Below are positions 1-6,977 of a stretch of 12,060 nucleotides of DNA, one piece after another. How positions within the stretch are numbered: the stretch's first letter is position 1; each line of letters begins with the position of its first letter. This DNA comes from a bacterium (GTDB lineage Bacteria; Patescibacteriota; Minisyncoccia; Phycocordibacterales; Phycocordibacteraceae): NCBI GenBank assembly GCA_021782685.1, contig JAJXUQ010000010.1, positions 1 through 12,060 of the forward strand, read 5' to 3'. The notes beneath the pieces were generated by a model, which was not told the origin of the DNA, did not search any database, and worked only from the letters and a program-made list of their open reading frames with translations. A program made the translations under genes and the position numbers.

Positions 1-60
1 CTCCTGCTTACGCGCATCGCCCCGAAAGAAAGAGATGATGAGACGAGACGCCATGAACAT
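1..60 (-). CDS. Probable 5' end of a gene leaving the window (unknown product)
   Basis: Reading leftwards from an ATG at 60, twenty codons stay open to the window edge. They encode a short hydrophobic stretch (ASRLIISFF) followed by a basic segment (RGDARKQ). A second in-frame ATG at 54 is an alternative start. The gene would be divergent from the holin-like gene that starts at 110. A TGC-TATTCC element (minus strand, 78-70) lies 9 bases before the ATG, similar to the start arrangement of other genes here. Only the N-terminus is visible, so no family can be named. A chance open stretch of 20 codons is possible in G+C-rich DNA. Confidence 0.38.
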   Translation of the reverse strand, partial: MFMASRLIISFFRGDARKQE

Positions 61-93
61 GCGCATTAAGGAATAGCACCGAGGGCGCTTGTC

Positions 94-102
94 TGGTATG
101 CT
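94..102 (+). promoter_or_regulatory. Extended -10 promoter of the holin-like gene
   Basis: TGG-TATGCT matches an extended -10 (TGN-TATAAT type). It ends 7 bases before the ATG at 110, which would place the transcript start at or next to that ATG. No -35 match was seen. The same spacing recurs at other genes in the window, which is the main support. Confidence 0.38.
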
Positions 103-109
103 CTTCGAT

Positions 110-445
110 ATGAAACTCTTCTCCCACTGGCTTGTGGCGGCCCTTTCCATAGGTATCGCGGCATATATCGTTCCGGGCGTCACGATAACGTTTGTCGGCG
201 CGCTCGTCGCCGCCGTCGTCCTCGGCGCGCTTCATCTCTTCATCCGTCCGCTCCTCCTTCTCCTTACGCTCCCGATAACCATCCTCACCCTCGGACTCTT
301 TTCGCTCGTCATCAACGCGCTGCTCGTCATGTCCGCCGCGTTTTTCGTCCCCGGGTTCTCGGTCGCTAATTTCTGGTCCGCGTTTCTTTTCGCGCTCGTG
401 CTCTCATTCGTGAACTGGGTTTTCCACATCTGGAGCCGCCCCTGA
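110..445 (+). CDS. Phage holin family 4 / YvlD-type small membrane protein
   Basis: A 111-residue, almost wholly hydrophobic protein with about four membrane segments. It begins MKLFSHWLVAAL, then a Val-Pro-Gly turn (IVPGVTI), a long leucine-rich helix with an internal Pro pair (LTLPITILTLGLFSLVINALL), a second Pro-Gly (FVPGFSV) and a final helix ending in Trp-rich residues. The two (I/V)P G turns and the LPITILTLG segment are typical of the mycobacteriophage-holin-4 superfamily (Pfam PF04020), whose length is about 105-120 residues. The family's cellular function is not established; despite the name it is mostly chromosomal and not a lysis gene. I place the start at ATG 110 because family members begin directly with this hydrophobic helix and because a -10 box lies 7 bases upstream; TTG 89 and ATG 98 are in-frame alternatives. 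The 3' end overlaps the convergent DedA gene by 42 bases. Confidence 0.8.
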   Translation: MKLFSHWLVAALSIGIAAYIVPGVTITFVGALVAAVVLGALHLFIRPLLLLLTLPITILTLGLFSLVINALLVMSAAFFVPGFSVANFWSAFLFALVLSFVNWVFHIWSRP

Positions 446-1063
446 TCCGGCCGCTCGCTTGGCGCGTACAAGGTTTAGAAGGATAGGAAGGAAGGAAACC
501 ACGATGATGGCAAGCGAGAACGGGAGCACGTAGTGCGCGCTGCCGGGGAAAATCGAACCGAGGAAATAACCGAGCAAGAGGACTCCTCCGCCCCACAGGA
601 CGCCGCCGAGCACGTTGTAGGAAAGGAAGCGGCCGTAGCGCATGGAACCGACGCCGGCAAGGATAGGCGCGATGGTGCGCACGATAGGCACGAAGCGCGC
701 GAGGACGATGGCGCGACCGCCATAGGTGGCGAAGAAGTCCTGCGTACGCGCGACGTACGCCTGCTTGAAGAGACGAGAGTCTTTCCGCGTAAAAAGCTTG
801 TCGCCGATGTATGAACCGAACCAGTATCCTACCGAATCGCCGAGTATCGCCGCGCCGACAACGACGAATATCAGAGTGTCGAGCGCAAGGAGGCCGTTCG
901 CGGCGAGCAGTCCCGAGACGAAAAGAAGCGAGTCCCCGGGGAGGAAGATGCCGAGCAAGACTCCGCTTTCGGCGAAGATGAAGGATGCGATCCCCACGTA
1001 ACCGCCGGTCTTTACGATAGCGAGCGGATCGAGATGCACAGTCGCGATAAGGAAGTTCTGCAT
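404..1063 (-). CDS. DedA family (SNARE-associated/VTT domain) membrane protein
   Basis: A 219-residue integral membrane protein of the DedA family (Pfam PF09335). Family hallmarks are visible in order: a membrane-embedded acidic residue (E32 in FAESG), the FLPGDSLLF re-entrant motif with D44, the GDSVGYWFG segment (residues 75-83), and the arginine motif ARFVPIVR with R123 and R129, followed by two C-terminal hydrophobic helices and a short charged tail. DedA proteins are lipid transporters or scramblases; some members recycle undecaprenyl phosphate or move phosphatidylethanolamine. Which lipid this one moves cannot be read from sequence. The reading frame stays open upstream to about 1372, but that part is arginine-rich, lies antisense to the ATPase gene and precedes the normal DedA N-terminus, so ATG 1063 is chosen. 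A -10 box lies 8 bases upstream. The last 13 codons and the stop overlap the convergent holin-like gene. Confidence 0.93.
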   Translation of the reverse strand: MQNFLIATVHLDPLAIVKTGGYVGIASFIFAESGVLLGIFLPGDSLLFVSGLLAANGLLALDTLIFVVVGAAILGDSVGYWFGSYIGDKLFTRKDSRLFKQAYVARTQDFFATYGGRAIVLARFVPIVRTIAPILAGVGSMRYGRFLSYNVLGGVLWGGGVLLLGYFLGSIFPGSAHYVLPFSLAIIVVSFLPILLNLVRAKRAAGSGAAPDVENPVHE

Positions 1064-1071
1064 GCGAGTGC

Positions 1072-1079
1072 AGTATACT
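1072..1079. promoter_or_regulatory. Palindromic bidirectional -10 element (AGTATACT)
   Basis: AGTATACT equals its own reverse complement, so it contains TATACT on both strands: 1074-1079 on plus and 1077-1072 on minus. The plus copy ends 7 bases before the ATPase ATG (1087). The minus copy ends 8 bases before the DedA ATG (1063). Both transcripts would therefore begin at, or within two or three bases of, their start codons. Neither gene has a Shine-Dalgarno sequence in the 23-base gap. No -35 match was seen in either direction. Confidence 0.62.
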
Positions 1080-1086
1080 AGAACGA

Positions 1087-3861
1087 ATGGAATCAGTACC
1101 GAGATTGTCCACGCCCGAAGAAGAGCTCGCGTACTTGCGCGAACAGGTAGCGCGGAAGGAAGCGGAGCTGCGCTCGCACGGTACGGCGAGCTCGCCGGCG
1201 GAACGCACCAGGATAATCTCCGAAGAGATCCGCGCGCATCACGCTGCTCCCGCCGAAATGCTTGCGAGCGAATACCGTCTCGATACGGCCGCGACGCACG
1301 ATACGGCCGCGAAGGTACTCGCCGAGCTTCATCTGGGCGGCGACGAAGCGGCAATCGCCTCTCTACAGGCAACGATGGAGGAAAAAGGGATCAAGAACGC
1401 GCTTGCGGTGCTAGAGAAGCTCGATAATCCGCATATCACCGACGATTTTCACCGGTATCTCGTGCGCGTCGTCGCCGCAGGACTGCCGCTCCAGGGCGCA
1501 AACGAGGATGCGCCGCGCTTCCGCGCTCTCCGCATGACGCTCTACGAGATTGCGCTCCCGGGACCGAAAGGCGGCACCGACGCGGATCCGCGCGCGAAAC
1601 CGCTCAAGGAACTCATTTCCGCGATGGAGCAGTTTTATGCAGGGCTGCTTTCGGTCGAGAACGCGGCGCACGGCGAGCCGGGTTACTACGCGCTCGAACT
1701 TGCGGTACCCGCAAACAGCCCCGAGCTCCAATTTTACGCGGCGGTGCCGAACGATAAGCGCAATCTTTTCGAGAAACAGCTCCTCGCCATCTTTCCGGAC
1801 GCGCACGTCGTGCCGCAGCCCGGGGATTACAACATATTCGCGGAGGGGGGCGCGGCGCTCGTTTCGAGCGCGCAGTTCGCGGTAAACCCCGCATTGCCCT
1901 TGAAGGATTACGCCGATTTCGACTATGATCCGATAAACGCGATCACGAACGCTTTTTCCAAGATAGAGCATACCGGCGAAGGCGCCGCGCTTCAGATCAT
2001 CGTCGAACCCCGCGCCGAACGGCATACGAAGCATTATCGCAAGATCCTTCAGGCATTGCGGAAGGGGGAGGGACATTCGGAAGCGCTCGCGACGCCCGAG
2101 ACCGTGTTCGGCGACCTCGTGCGTGATGTCGGCCGGACGCTTTTCGGAAACAAGCCCAAGGATGAACAGAAGGCGAAAGAGGCCGAGATACGCCAAATAG
2201 AAGCGAACAAAACATATATCGAGCAGATAGAAAAAAAGATTGCTACGCCTATCGTTGGCGCGACGATACGTCTCGCCGTCTCCTCGAAGGATGCGGCGAA
2301 AGCGGAGCAAGTGCTCGGCGAGCTCGAGGCGGCGTTCAACCAATTCGCGAATACGCAAGGGAACCGGCTCCAGTTCGTGCGCGGCGCGGCGCGGCGCGCA
2401 CGGAATCTGCTCAGTGATTTTTCTTTCCGGCTGCCGGGGAGTTCGGCGTTGCCGCTATCGCTCCGCGAGCTCACGACCCTGTATCACTTTCCGCCTTCGG
2501 GGATCGAGTCTTCTCCGCACTTGAAGCAGGCGCGTTTTACGCACGCGAGCGCGCCGCTCACACTGCCTCAAAACGGCGTGCTCCTGGGCGTCAATACCTA
2601 CCGGGGCAACGAGACATACATCCATCTCGATCCCGAGGATCGTCTGCGGCACCTTTATATCATCGGCCAGACGGGCACCGGCAAGACCGGGCTCATGAAG
2701 TCGATGATCATGCAGGATATCGCAAACGGCGACGGCTGCTGCTTCATCGATCCGCACGGTTCCGATATTCTCGATATCCTCGCCGCAGTTCCACCCGAGC
2801 GCTATAAAGATGTCATTTATTTCGATCCTGCCGACCTCTCGCGCCCTTTCGGTCTCAATTTCCTTGAATACGATTTCTCGCGCCCCGAGCAGAAGACCTT
2901 CATCGTCAACGAGCTTCTCATGATCTTCCGCCGGCTCTACGGCGATGTGCCCGAGAGCATGGGCCCGGCGTTCGAACAGTACTTCCGCAATGCGACCCAG
3001 CTCGTGATGGAAGACCCTTCAAGCGGTTCGACCATCCTCGACGTTGCGCGTGTGCTTGCGAGCAGCGAGTTCCGCCGCGAGAAGCTCGCAAAGAGCATGA
3101 ACCCTATCGTAAACCAGTTCTGGAACGATATCGCGACGAAGGCAGACGGCGACGCGGCGCTTGCGAATATCGTCCCGTACATCACCAACAAGTTCGACGA
3201 CTTCACCGCGAACGACTTCATCCGTCCGATCGTGGGGCAACAGGAGTCGTCATTCAAGTTCCGCGAGGTGATGGACAACAAGAAGATACTCCTCGTGAAT
3301 CTCTCGAAAGGCCGCTTGGGGGAACGTAACGCGAACCTGCTCGGCCTCATCATTGTCGGCAAGCTCTTTATGGCGGCGCTTTCTCGCGCGGATGCCCCGA
3401 GGACCGCGCACGCGCCGTTCTATCTCTACATCGACGAGTTCCAGAACGTGACGACCGACTCGATTCCCGGCATCCTCTCGGAGGCGCGTAAATATAAGCT
3501 TGCGCTCACCGTAGCGCACCAATTCTTGAATCAGATAGAAGAGAAGACCCGTAATGCCGTCTTCGGCAACGTCGGCAATATGGCGGTTTTCCGGGTGGGC
3601 GAAGAGGATGCCGAGTTTTTCGCGAAGCAGTTCGCACCGGTTTTCGGAACGCTCGATTTCGTCAACATAGAGAATCGCAACGCCTACGTGAAGATCCTTG
3701 CCGCCGGCGTGCCGCAAAAACCGTTTGATTTGCGCACCGCCGACCTGCCTCCGCTGAATCATGTGCAAGTCGGCGACCTTATCCAGCTCTCGGCTCTTAC
3801 CTACGGCAGGGACCGTGCTACAGTTGAAACCATGATACGGGAACGCTATCTTTCGCACTAG
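1087..3861 (+). CDS. TraG/TraD/DUF87-like membrane-machine ATPase
   Basis: A 924-residue protein. The N-terminal half (about 1-500) has a short charged helix (PEEELAYLREQVARKEAEL), a helical region with FHRYLVRVVAAGLP, and alpha/beta sequence with a central coiled-coil stretch rich in Glu and Lys (about 355-385). The C-terminal half is a RecA-like ATPase: Walker A GQTGTGKT at 527-534, a DPHG strand-end at 555-558, Walker B YLYIDEFQ with D783 and E784, and a sensor-like AHQF at 810-813. The IDPHG and DEFQN signatures match VirD4/TraG/TraD coupling-protein and HerA/DUF87-type ATPases, which drive DNA or protein translocation. No clear N-terminal membrane helices are seen, unlike classical VirD4, so it may dock on a membrane partner. 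The next gene begins 3 bases after the stop and encodes a membrane protein, a likely partner (inference). The start is supported by a TATACT box 7 bases upstream. Confidence 0.88.
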   Translation: MESVPRLSTPEEELAYLREQVARKEAELRSHGTASSPAERTRIISEEIRAHHAAPAEMLASEYRLDTAATHDTAAKVLAELHLGGDEAAIASLQATMEEKGIKNALAVLEKLDNPHITDDFHRYLVRVVAAGLPLQGANEDAPRFRALRMTLYEIALPGPKGGTDADPRAKPLKELISAMEQFYAGLLSVENAAHGEPGYYALELAVPANSPELQFYAAVPNDKRNLFEKQLLAIFPDAHVVPQPGDYNIFAEGGAALVSSAQFAVNPALPLKDYADFDYDPINAITNAFSKIEHTGEGAALQIIVEPRAERHTKHYRKILQALRKGEGHSEALATPETVFGDLVRDVGRTLFGNKPKDEQKAKEAEIRQIEANKTYIEQIEKKIATPIVGATIRLAVSSKDAAKAEQVLGELEAAFNQFANTQGNRLQFVRGAARRARNLLSDFSFRLPGSSALPLSLRELTTLYHFPPSGIESSPHLKQARFTHASAPLTLPQNGVLLGVNTYRGNETYIHLDPEDRLRHLYIIGQTGTGKTGLMKSMIMQDIANGDGCCFIDPHGSDILDILAAVPPERYKDVIYFDPADLSRPFGLNFLEYDFSRPEQKTFIVNELLMIFRRLYGDVPESMGPAFEQYFRNATQLVMEDPSSGSTILDVARVLASSEFRREKLAKSMNPIVNQFWNDIATKADGDAALANIVPYITNKFDDFTANDFIRPIVGQQESSFKFREVMDNKKILLVNLSKGRLGERNANLLGLIIVGKLFMAALSRADAPRTAHAPFYLYIDEFQNVTTDSIPGILSEARKYKLALTVAHQFLNQIEEKTRNAVFGNVGNMAVFRVGEEDAEFFAKQFAPVFGTLDFVNIENRNAYVKILAAGVPQKPFDLRTADLPPLNHVQVGDLIQLSALTYGRDRATVETMIRERYLSH

Positions 3862-3864
3862 CGT

Positions 3865-6123
3865 ATGACGGAACACATCCCTGAATTTTTAAGAAAACAG
3901 GCGCTCGGAAAAGGAGACGCGGCGAAGGAAGATGCCGGTCCGTATCTCGGCGCGGAGCAACTCCCGGAATATCTAGGAGGAAAAAGCAAGAGCAAAGACG
4001 ACATCGAAGAGATGAAAGACCTGCTTTTTAAGGCAGGAATATCGCCGGGTACGGAAGTCGACACAAGCGATATCAGGACGCCCTTTACGCGGCGGAAGAA
4101 GGTTCTTGAGAAGATGCAGGCGGAAATGGATGCACTTGCTCGCCCGAAAGAACCCTCTGATGCCGAGTTTTCCGCGCATGAGGACCTGTTGACGGAACAC
4201 ATCCCTGAATTTTTAAGAAAACAGGCGCTCGGAAAAGGAGACGCGGCGAAGGAAGATGCCGGTCCGTATCTCGGCGCGGAGCAACTCCCGGAATATCTAG
4301 GAGGCAAGAGCAAAAAAGTAACTGAAGAGATTGGAGTTACAAAAAATGCATCCGCGGAACAGAAAGACGGCACTGCCGGTCGGATAAAAGAAATTCGCCA
4401 GCGCCTCGCTACGCTTGAACGCGAGGCGGCAAGTCCGGCTGACTATCCGCACAACCATGATGAACTTGAAAACGAGGTCCTCACGCTCGAGGAGGAATTG
4501 AGAGGCCTGGAGTCGGCCTCCCGGCCGGTTTCGGAAAAGAGGTCATCAGCCGAAAAGCAGGCACCGCAAACCGAGTCTTTGTCCCGGCCGGCACAAGAAA
4601 AACAGGAAAAAGAACAGGGAGAAGAAGGGTCATGGATCCCGACTCCTCTTGAAGAGCAGCGGAGCGCTATTCTCGGGGAGTTGTACGGGCTGTATCGAAG
4701 GGACGCGAACGGGCCTATGGAGTTTGATGCCATTCCGGAAGAAGTGCATCAGAAGTTCCTGGATTTTTTTGATACGCGCGCGAAAAATCTTTCGCCGGAC
4801 GAAACGATTCCCGAGGCCGAGGTTGCCGCTTTCCTTGCCGAACAGCGCGCAGCAGCAGGAGCAGCGGAAGCCGGAACCTCGTTTCAGGAACCTGCGGACG
4901 AGACCTCTTCCGCGAAAGACGAAAGGCCGATCATCCCGGATCCGGATGACGCGCTCGATCCGAAGCACGCATGGGCGATGCGGCGCGCAGGACTTGCAGA
5001 GAAGAAGAAATCGGAATCGGAGAATGACCTCGAGTCCGCGGTCACCGCTTCCGAACGTACGCCCGCGGAATCGCGGAGCTTCCTGCGTGAAATCATCGGG
5101 CGTTTTACCGAACGGGAGAAGAGGGCCGCAGCGGCGCGGACGTATTTTTCAGAATGGAATAAGGAGCTGGAGAAGGAGGCGAAAAAGCTCAATGCGCCCC
5201 GCTGGAAGGGAAAGACTATCATCGTGGTCCTGCTCGCCGGATTAGGTGCGTACGAAACCGCTTCGTTGCTTGACGTGCCGGCTACTGATGCGTGGCTTTC
5301 GCGTATGCTCGGGCATCACGGCGCGCCCGTTACCGCGACACAAGAAGCTTCACCGGCGGCCGCTGTAGCCGCGAGGGAAAAGGCCGTTCCTCCGAAATCT
5401 TTTACGATGCCGACCGTTGAAGCGACGCGCGGTCGCGGATACGAATATATGCTGAAGCAGTTTTGGGAGCGGTTGCAGACAAGGTACTTTGACCCGAGCG
5501 TCTATGCGCAGGACAGCGATATCCGCGTGCTCTTGGACGCCGACGCGCATTCGATTGACAAGGTGGTGCACCGGATCGCCGCCGACCCGAAGCATGGTTT
5601 TTCTCGTGCTGACGGTACGAGCGTCCTTATCGACCCGGGTGCTCGGATGACGATCGGCGCGCACGGGGAAATTATCCTCTCCAATCCCGGGCAGGGCATA
5701 CGGCATACGCCTGCGCTCGCGCGACCGGTACCGCGTCCGAAGCCGCCGATGTCCAGGCGCTCCGAGGCGCCCGCCGCGCATCCGGAAGTGCCGACCTCTT
5801 TTGTAAATAAGAACAATCTTCTGATCGACCCGGCGCACGAACATATCTTCCAGGACGCCGACGGCGCTCTCCTTGCGTACGGCGGGACATATGACGCGCA
5901 GTTCAACGTGGCGCAGGAATATGTCCAAGCTCACCATGACGCAGTCGTCTGGGTACAGGCGGAGAAGCCGATCTCTTACAAGGGAGAGGAAAAGCCATGG
6001 GTATTTCCGGTCCGCTACGGCGGCGCGCTGCGGGGCGTTTATGCGCTTATCCCTGTCGGTCCGCCGGATCCGTCCCATATTGGCAACATTGATTCAGAGG
6101 CGTTTGTAAAACAGCTCAGATAA
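3865..6123 (+). CDS. Unknown 752-residue single-span membrane protein with N-terminal duplication
   Basis: I do not recognise the family. It begins 3 bases after the ATPase stop, so the two are probably cotranscribed and may be translationally coupled; no Shine-Dalgarno precedes it. Residues 2-40 recur as 110-148, with identical DNA. Each copy contains two related motifs, IPEFL and LPEYL. Residues about 160-215 look like a coiled coil (REIRQ-type heptads, LENEVLTLEEEL), and about 270-330 and 410-445 are charged and helical. One membrane span, TIIVVLLAGLGAYETASLL, lies at about 451-470 and is preceded by basic residues (RWKGK), suggesting a cytoplasmic N-terminus and external C-terminus. Outside are a compact region around GRGYEYMLKQFWERL (from 523), a Pro-rich linker near 615-645 and a C-terminal domain of about 105 residues. 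This resembles a membrane scaffold connecting the cytoplasmic ATPase to the envelope (inference). Confidence 0.85.
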   Translation: MTEHIPEFLRKQALGKGDAAKEDAGPYLGAEQLPEYLGGKSKSKDDIEEMKDLLFKAGISPGTEVDTSDIRTPFTRRKKVLEKMQAEMDALARPKEPSDAEFSAHEDLLTEHIPEFLRKQALGKGDAAKEDAGPYLGAEQLPEYLGGKSKKVTEEIGVTKNASAEQKDGTAGRIKEIRQRLATLEREAASPADYPHNHDELENEVLTLEEELRGLESASRPVSEKRSSAEKQAPQTESLSRPAQEKQEKEQGEEGSWIPTPLEEQRSAILGELYGLYRRDANGPMEFDAIPEEVHQKFLDFFDTRAKNLSPDETIPEAEVAAFLAEQRAAAGAAEAGTSFQEPADETSSAKDERPIIPDPDDALDPKHAWAMRRAGLAEKKKSESENDLESAVTASERTPAESRSFLREIIGRFTEREKRAAAARTYFSEWNKELEKEAKKLNAPRWKGKTIIVVLLAGLGAYETASLLDVPATDAWLSRMLGHHGAPVTATQEASPAAAVAAREKAVPPKSFTMPTVEATRGRGYEYMLKQFWERLQTRYFDPSVYAQDSDIRVLLDADAHSIDKVVHRIAADPKHGFSRADGTSVLIDPGARMTIGAHGEIILSNPGQGIRHTPALARPVPRPKPPMSRRSEAPAAHPEVPTSFVNKNNLLIDPAHEHIFQDADGALLAYGGTYDAQFNVAQEYVQAHHDAVVWVQAEKPISYKGEEKPWVFPVRYGGALRGVYALIPVGPPDPSHIGNIDSEAFVKQLR
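3866..3980 (+). repeat. 115-bp perfect direct repeat, copy 1
   Basis: Starts at the second base of the gene's ATG and runs to the AGGAGG at 3975-3980. It is base-for-base identical to 4190-4304, with a 324-base offset (108 codons, in frame). The identity includes synonymous positions, implying recent duplication or ongoing gene conversion. Confidence 0.95.
4190..4304 (+). repeat. 115-bp perfect direct repeat, copy 2
   Basis: Second copy of 3866-3980, separated from the first by 209 bases. The base before the repeat is T instead of A, so the equivalent of the ATG is a TTG codon (4189-4191), read as Leu109 inside the long protein but potentially usable as an internal start. After the repeat the sequences diverge within a similar AAGAGC/AAAA-rich stretch. 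Confidence 0.95.
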
Positions 6124-6131
6124 ACAGCGCA

Positions 6132-6140
6132 TGCTATACT
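6132..6140 (+). promoter_or_regulatory. Extended -10 promoter of the DUF5663-like gene
   Basis: TGC-TATACT is a good extended -10 box. It lies in the 23-base gap between the stop of the 752-residue protein and the next ATG, ending 6 bases before ATG 6147. By the usual -10 to start-site distance, transcription would begin at the A of the ATG. No Shine-Dalgarno is present in the gap. Confidence 0.6.
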
Positions 6141-6146
6141 GCCGCC

Positions 6147-6443
6147 ATGCAGGACGAAAGAATCGCCGCAATCGCCGCTGATCTCGGTATCGCTGACTTG
6201 CCGCCCCACGAACAGCGGGCGCTCATCGCGAGCTTCGGTGAGGCGGCGCTCAAGGCCGCAACGCTGGCGGTGATCAAGAAGCTTCCTGAAGACAGACGCG
6301 CCGAATTCGCAAAGCTTTCTGAAGCGGGAGAGATCGTCGCGCTCAAGGCATTTCTCGACCAGGAGGTTCCGGAACACGATGAGCTGATGAGACAAACCGT
6401 CCTCGAGGAGGTACAGCGCTTTCGGAAACTTCAATCCGTATAG
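6147..6443 (+). CDS. Small all-helical protein, DUF5663-like
   Basis: A 98-residue soluble protein, predicted helical throughout. The pattern is a short N-terminal helix with a Leu-Gly step (AADLGIADLPPHEQRALIASFGEAAL), a central helix (AATLAVIKKLPEDRRAEFAKL), a segment VALKAFLDQEVPEHDEL, and a final charged helix. This order of an LG..LP start, a helix ending in a K-LPED turn, and a FL..xVP element before the last helix is what I recall for DUF5663 proteins, which are common in Patescibacteria and have no known function. The family name is from memory and is the uncertain part; the gene is well supported by a TATACT box 6 bases before ATG. Its TAG stop (6441-6443) overlaps the promoter element of the FKBP gene. 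Confidence 0.72.
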   Translation: MQDERIAAIAADLGIADLPPHEQRALIASFGEAALKAATLAVIKKLPEDRRAEFAKLSEAGEIVALKAFLDQEVPEHDELMRQTVLEEVQRFRKLQSV

Positions 6444-6449
6444 TATACT
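6442..6449 (+). promoter_or_regulatory. -10 element of the FKBP gene (AGTATACT)
   Basis: TATACT at 6444-6449 ends 8 bases before the ATG at 6458 and starts one base after the stop codon of the preceding gene; the flanking AG are the last two bases of that TAG stop. The octamer is identical to the palindromic element at 1072-1079. A weak -35-like TTCGGA lies 17 bases upstream (6421-6426). Confidence 0.58.
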
Positions 6450-6457
6450 TGCATCAT

Positions 6458-6973
6458 ATGAAACCAACTCAAACAGGAATCGCCGTCGCGCTCGCGCTCG
6501 CCGTGGTCGCGTTATTCTTTATTCTCCCGGGTCTTCCGCTCTTCGGTTCTGCCGCTCCGTCAAACGGGGCGGTTACCGAAGCCACTACTAGCAACGATCA
6601 AACCGCATCTTCCACTATGCCTACCGATACTACGAATCAGCTGCAGATCATCGACGAATCAGTCGGCACGGGCGCTGTCGCCGCGCCGGGCGATACCGTC
6701 ACCGTGAATTATGTCGGCTCCTTAACCGACGGGACCGTCTTCGACGCTTCCGCAGATCATGGCACCCAGGGCTTCACCTTCACGCTTGGCGCAGGGCAGG
6801 TGATAAAAGGCTGGGATGAGGGCATCGTCGGCATGAAAGAGGGCGGCAAGCGTAAGCTCATCATCCCCGCGTCCTTGGCGTATGGCGACCAGTCGCCGGC
6901 GCCGAGCATCCCGGCTAACTCCACGCTCGTCTTTGAAGTCGAGCTCCTGAAGGTACAGAAAGCCGGGAAGTAA
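6458..6973 (+). CDS. Membrane-anchored FKBP-type peptidyl-prolyl cis-trans isomerase
   Basis: A 171-residue protein. Residues 1-30 form a signal-anchor helix (GIAVALALAVVALFFILPG); residues about 31-60 are a Thr/Ser-rich linker; residues 62-167 form one FKBP domain. The active-site positions of FKBP12 are matched: Y85 in NYVGSL, F95 and D96 in GTVFDAS, F106/F108, V115-I116 and W119 in QVIKGWDEG, Y142-G143, I151-P152 and F159. FKBPs catalyse cis-trans isomerisation of Xaa-Pro bonds and assist folding; this one would act outside the cytoplasmic membrane. I see no lipobox, so it is more likely a membrane-tethered than a lipidated protein. ATG 6458 is chosen over TTG 6449, because TTG overlaps the -10 box and ATG has the spacing seen at the neighbouring genes. 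Confidence 0.93.
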   Translation: MKPTQTGIAVALALAVVALFFILPGLPLFGSAAPSNGAVTEATTSNDQTASSTMPTDTTNQLQIIDESVGTGAVAAPGDTVTVNYVGSLTDGTVFDASADHGTQGFTFTLGAGQVIKGWDEGIVGMKEGGKRKLIIPASLAYGDQSPAPSIPANSTLVFEVELLKVQKAGK

Positions 6974-6977
6974 GCAC

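Noticed and set aside
110..445. Prophage lysis holin
   Set aside because: No endolysin, spanin or other phage genes are nearby, and this family is widespread as a chromosomal membrane protein.
1064..1372. Upstream extension of the DedA reading frame by about 103 codons
   Set aside because: The extension is Arg/Pro-rich, overlaps the divergent ATPase gene and precedes the normal family N-terminus.
1411..2358. Long open frame (315 codons) on the minus strand inside the ATPase gene
   Set aside because: It is antisense to a gene with clear ATPase motifs, is very rich in Arg and Leu as expected from reversed G+C-rich codons, and shows no family motif.
3866..4304. CRISPR array or mobile-element terminal repeats
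   Set aside because: There are only two copies, each 115 bp and coding in frame, and no transposase or short regular spacers.
5350..6078. Minus-strand open frame of 242 codons opposite the 752-residue protein
   Set aside because: Arg-rich composition, no recognisable domain and no promoter or SD; the plus frame is continuous and has a plausible domain plan.
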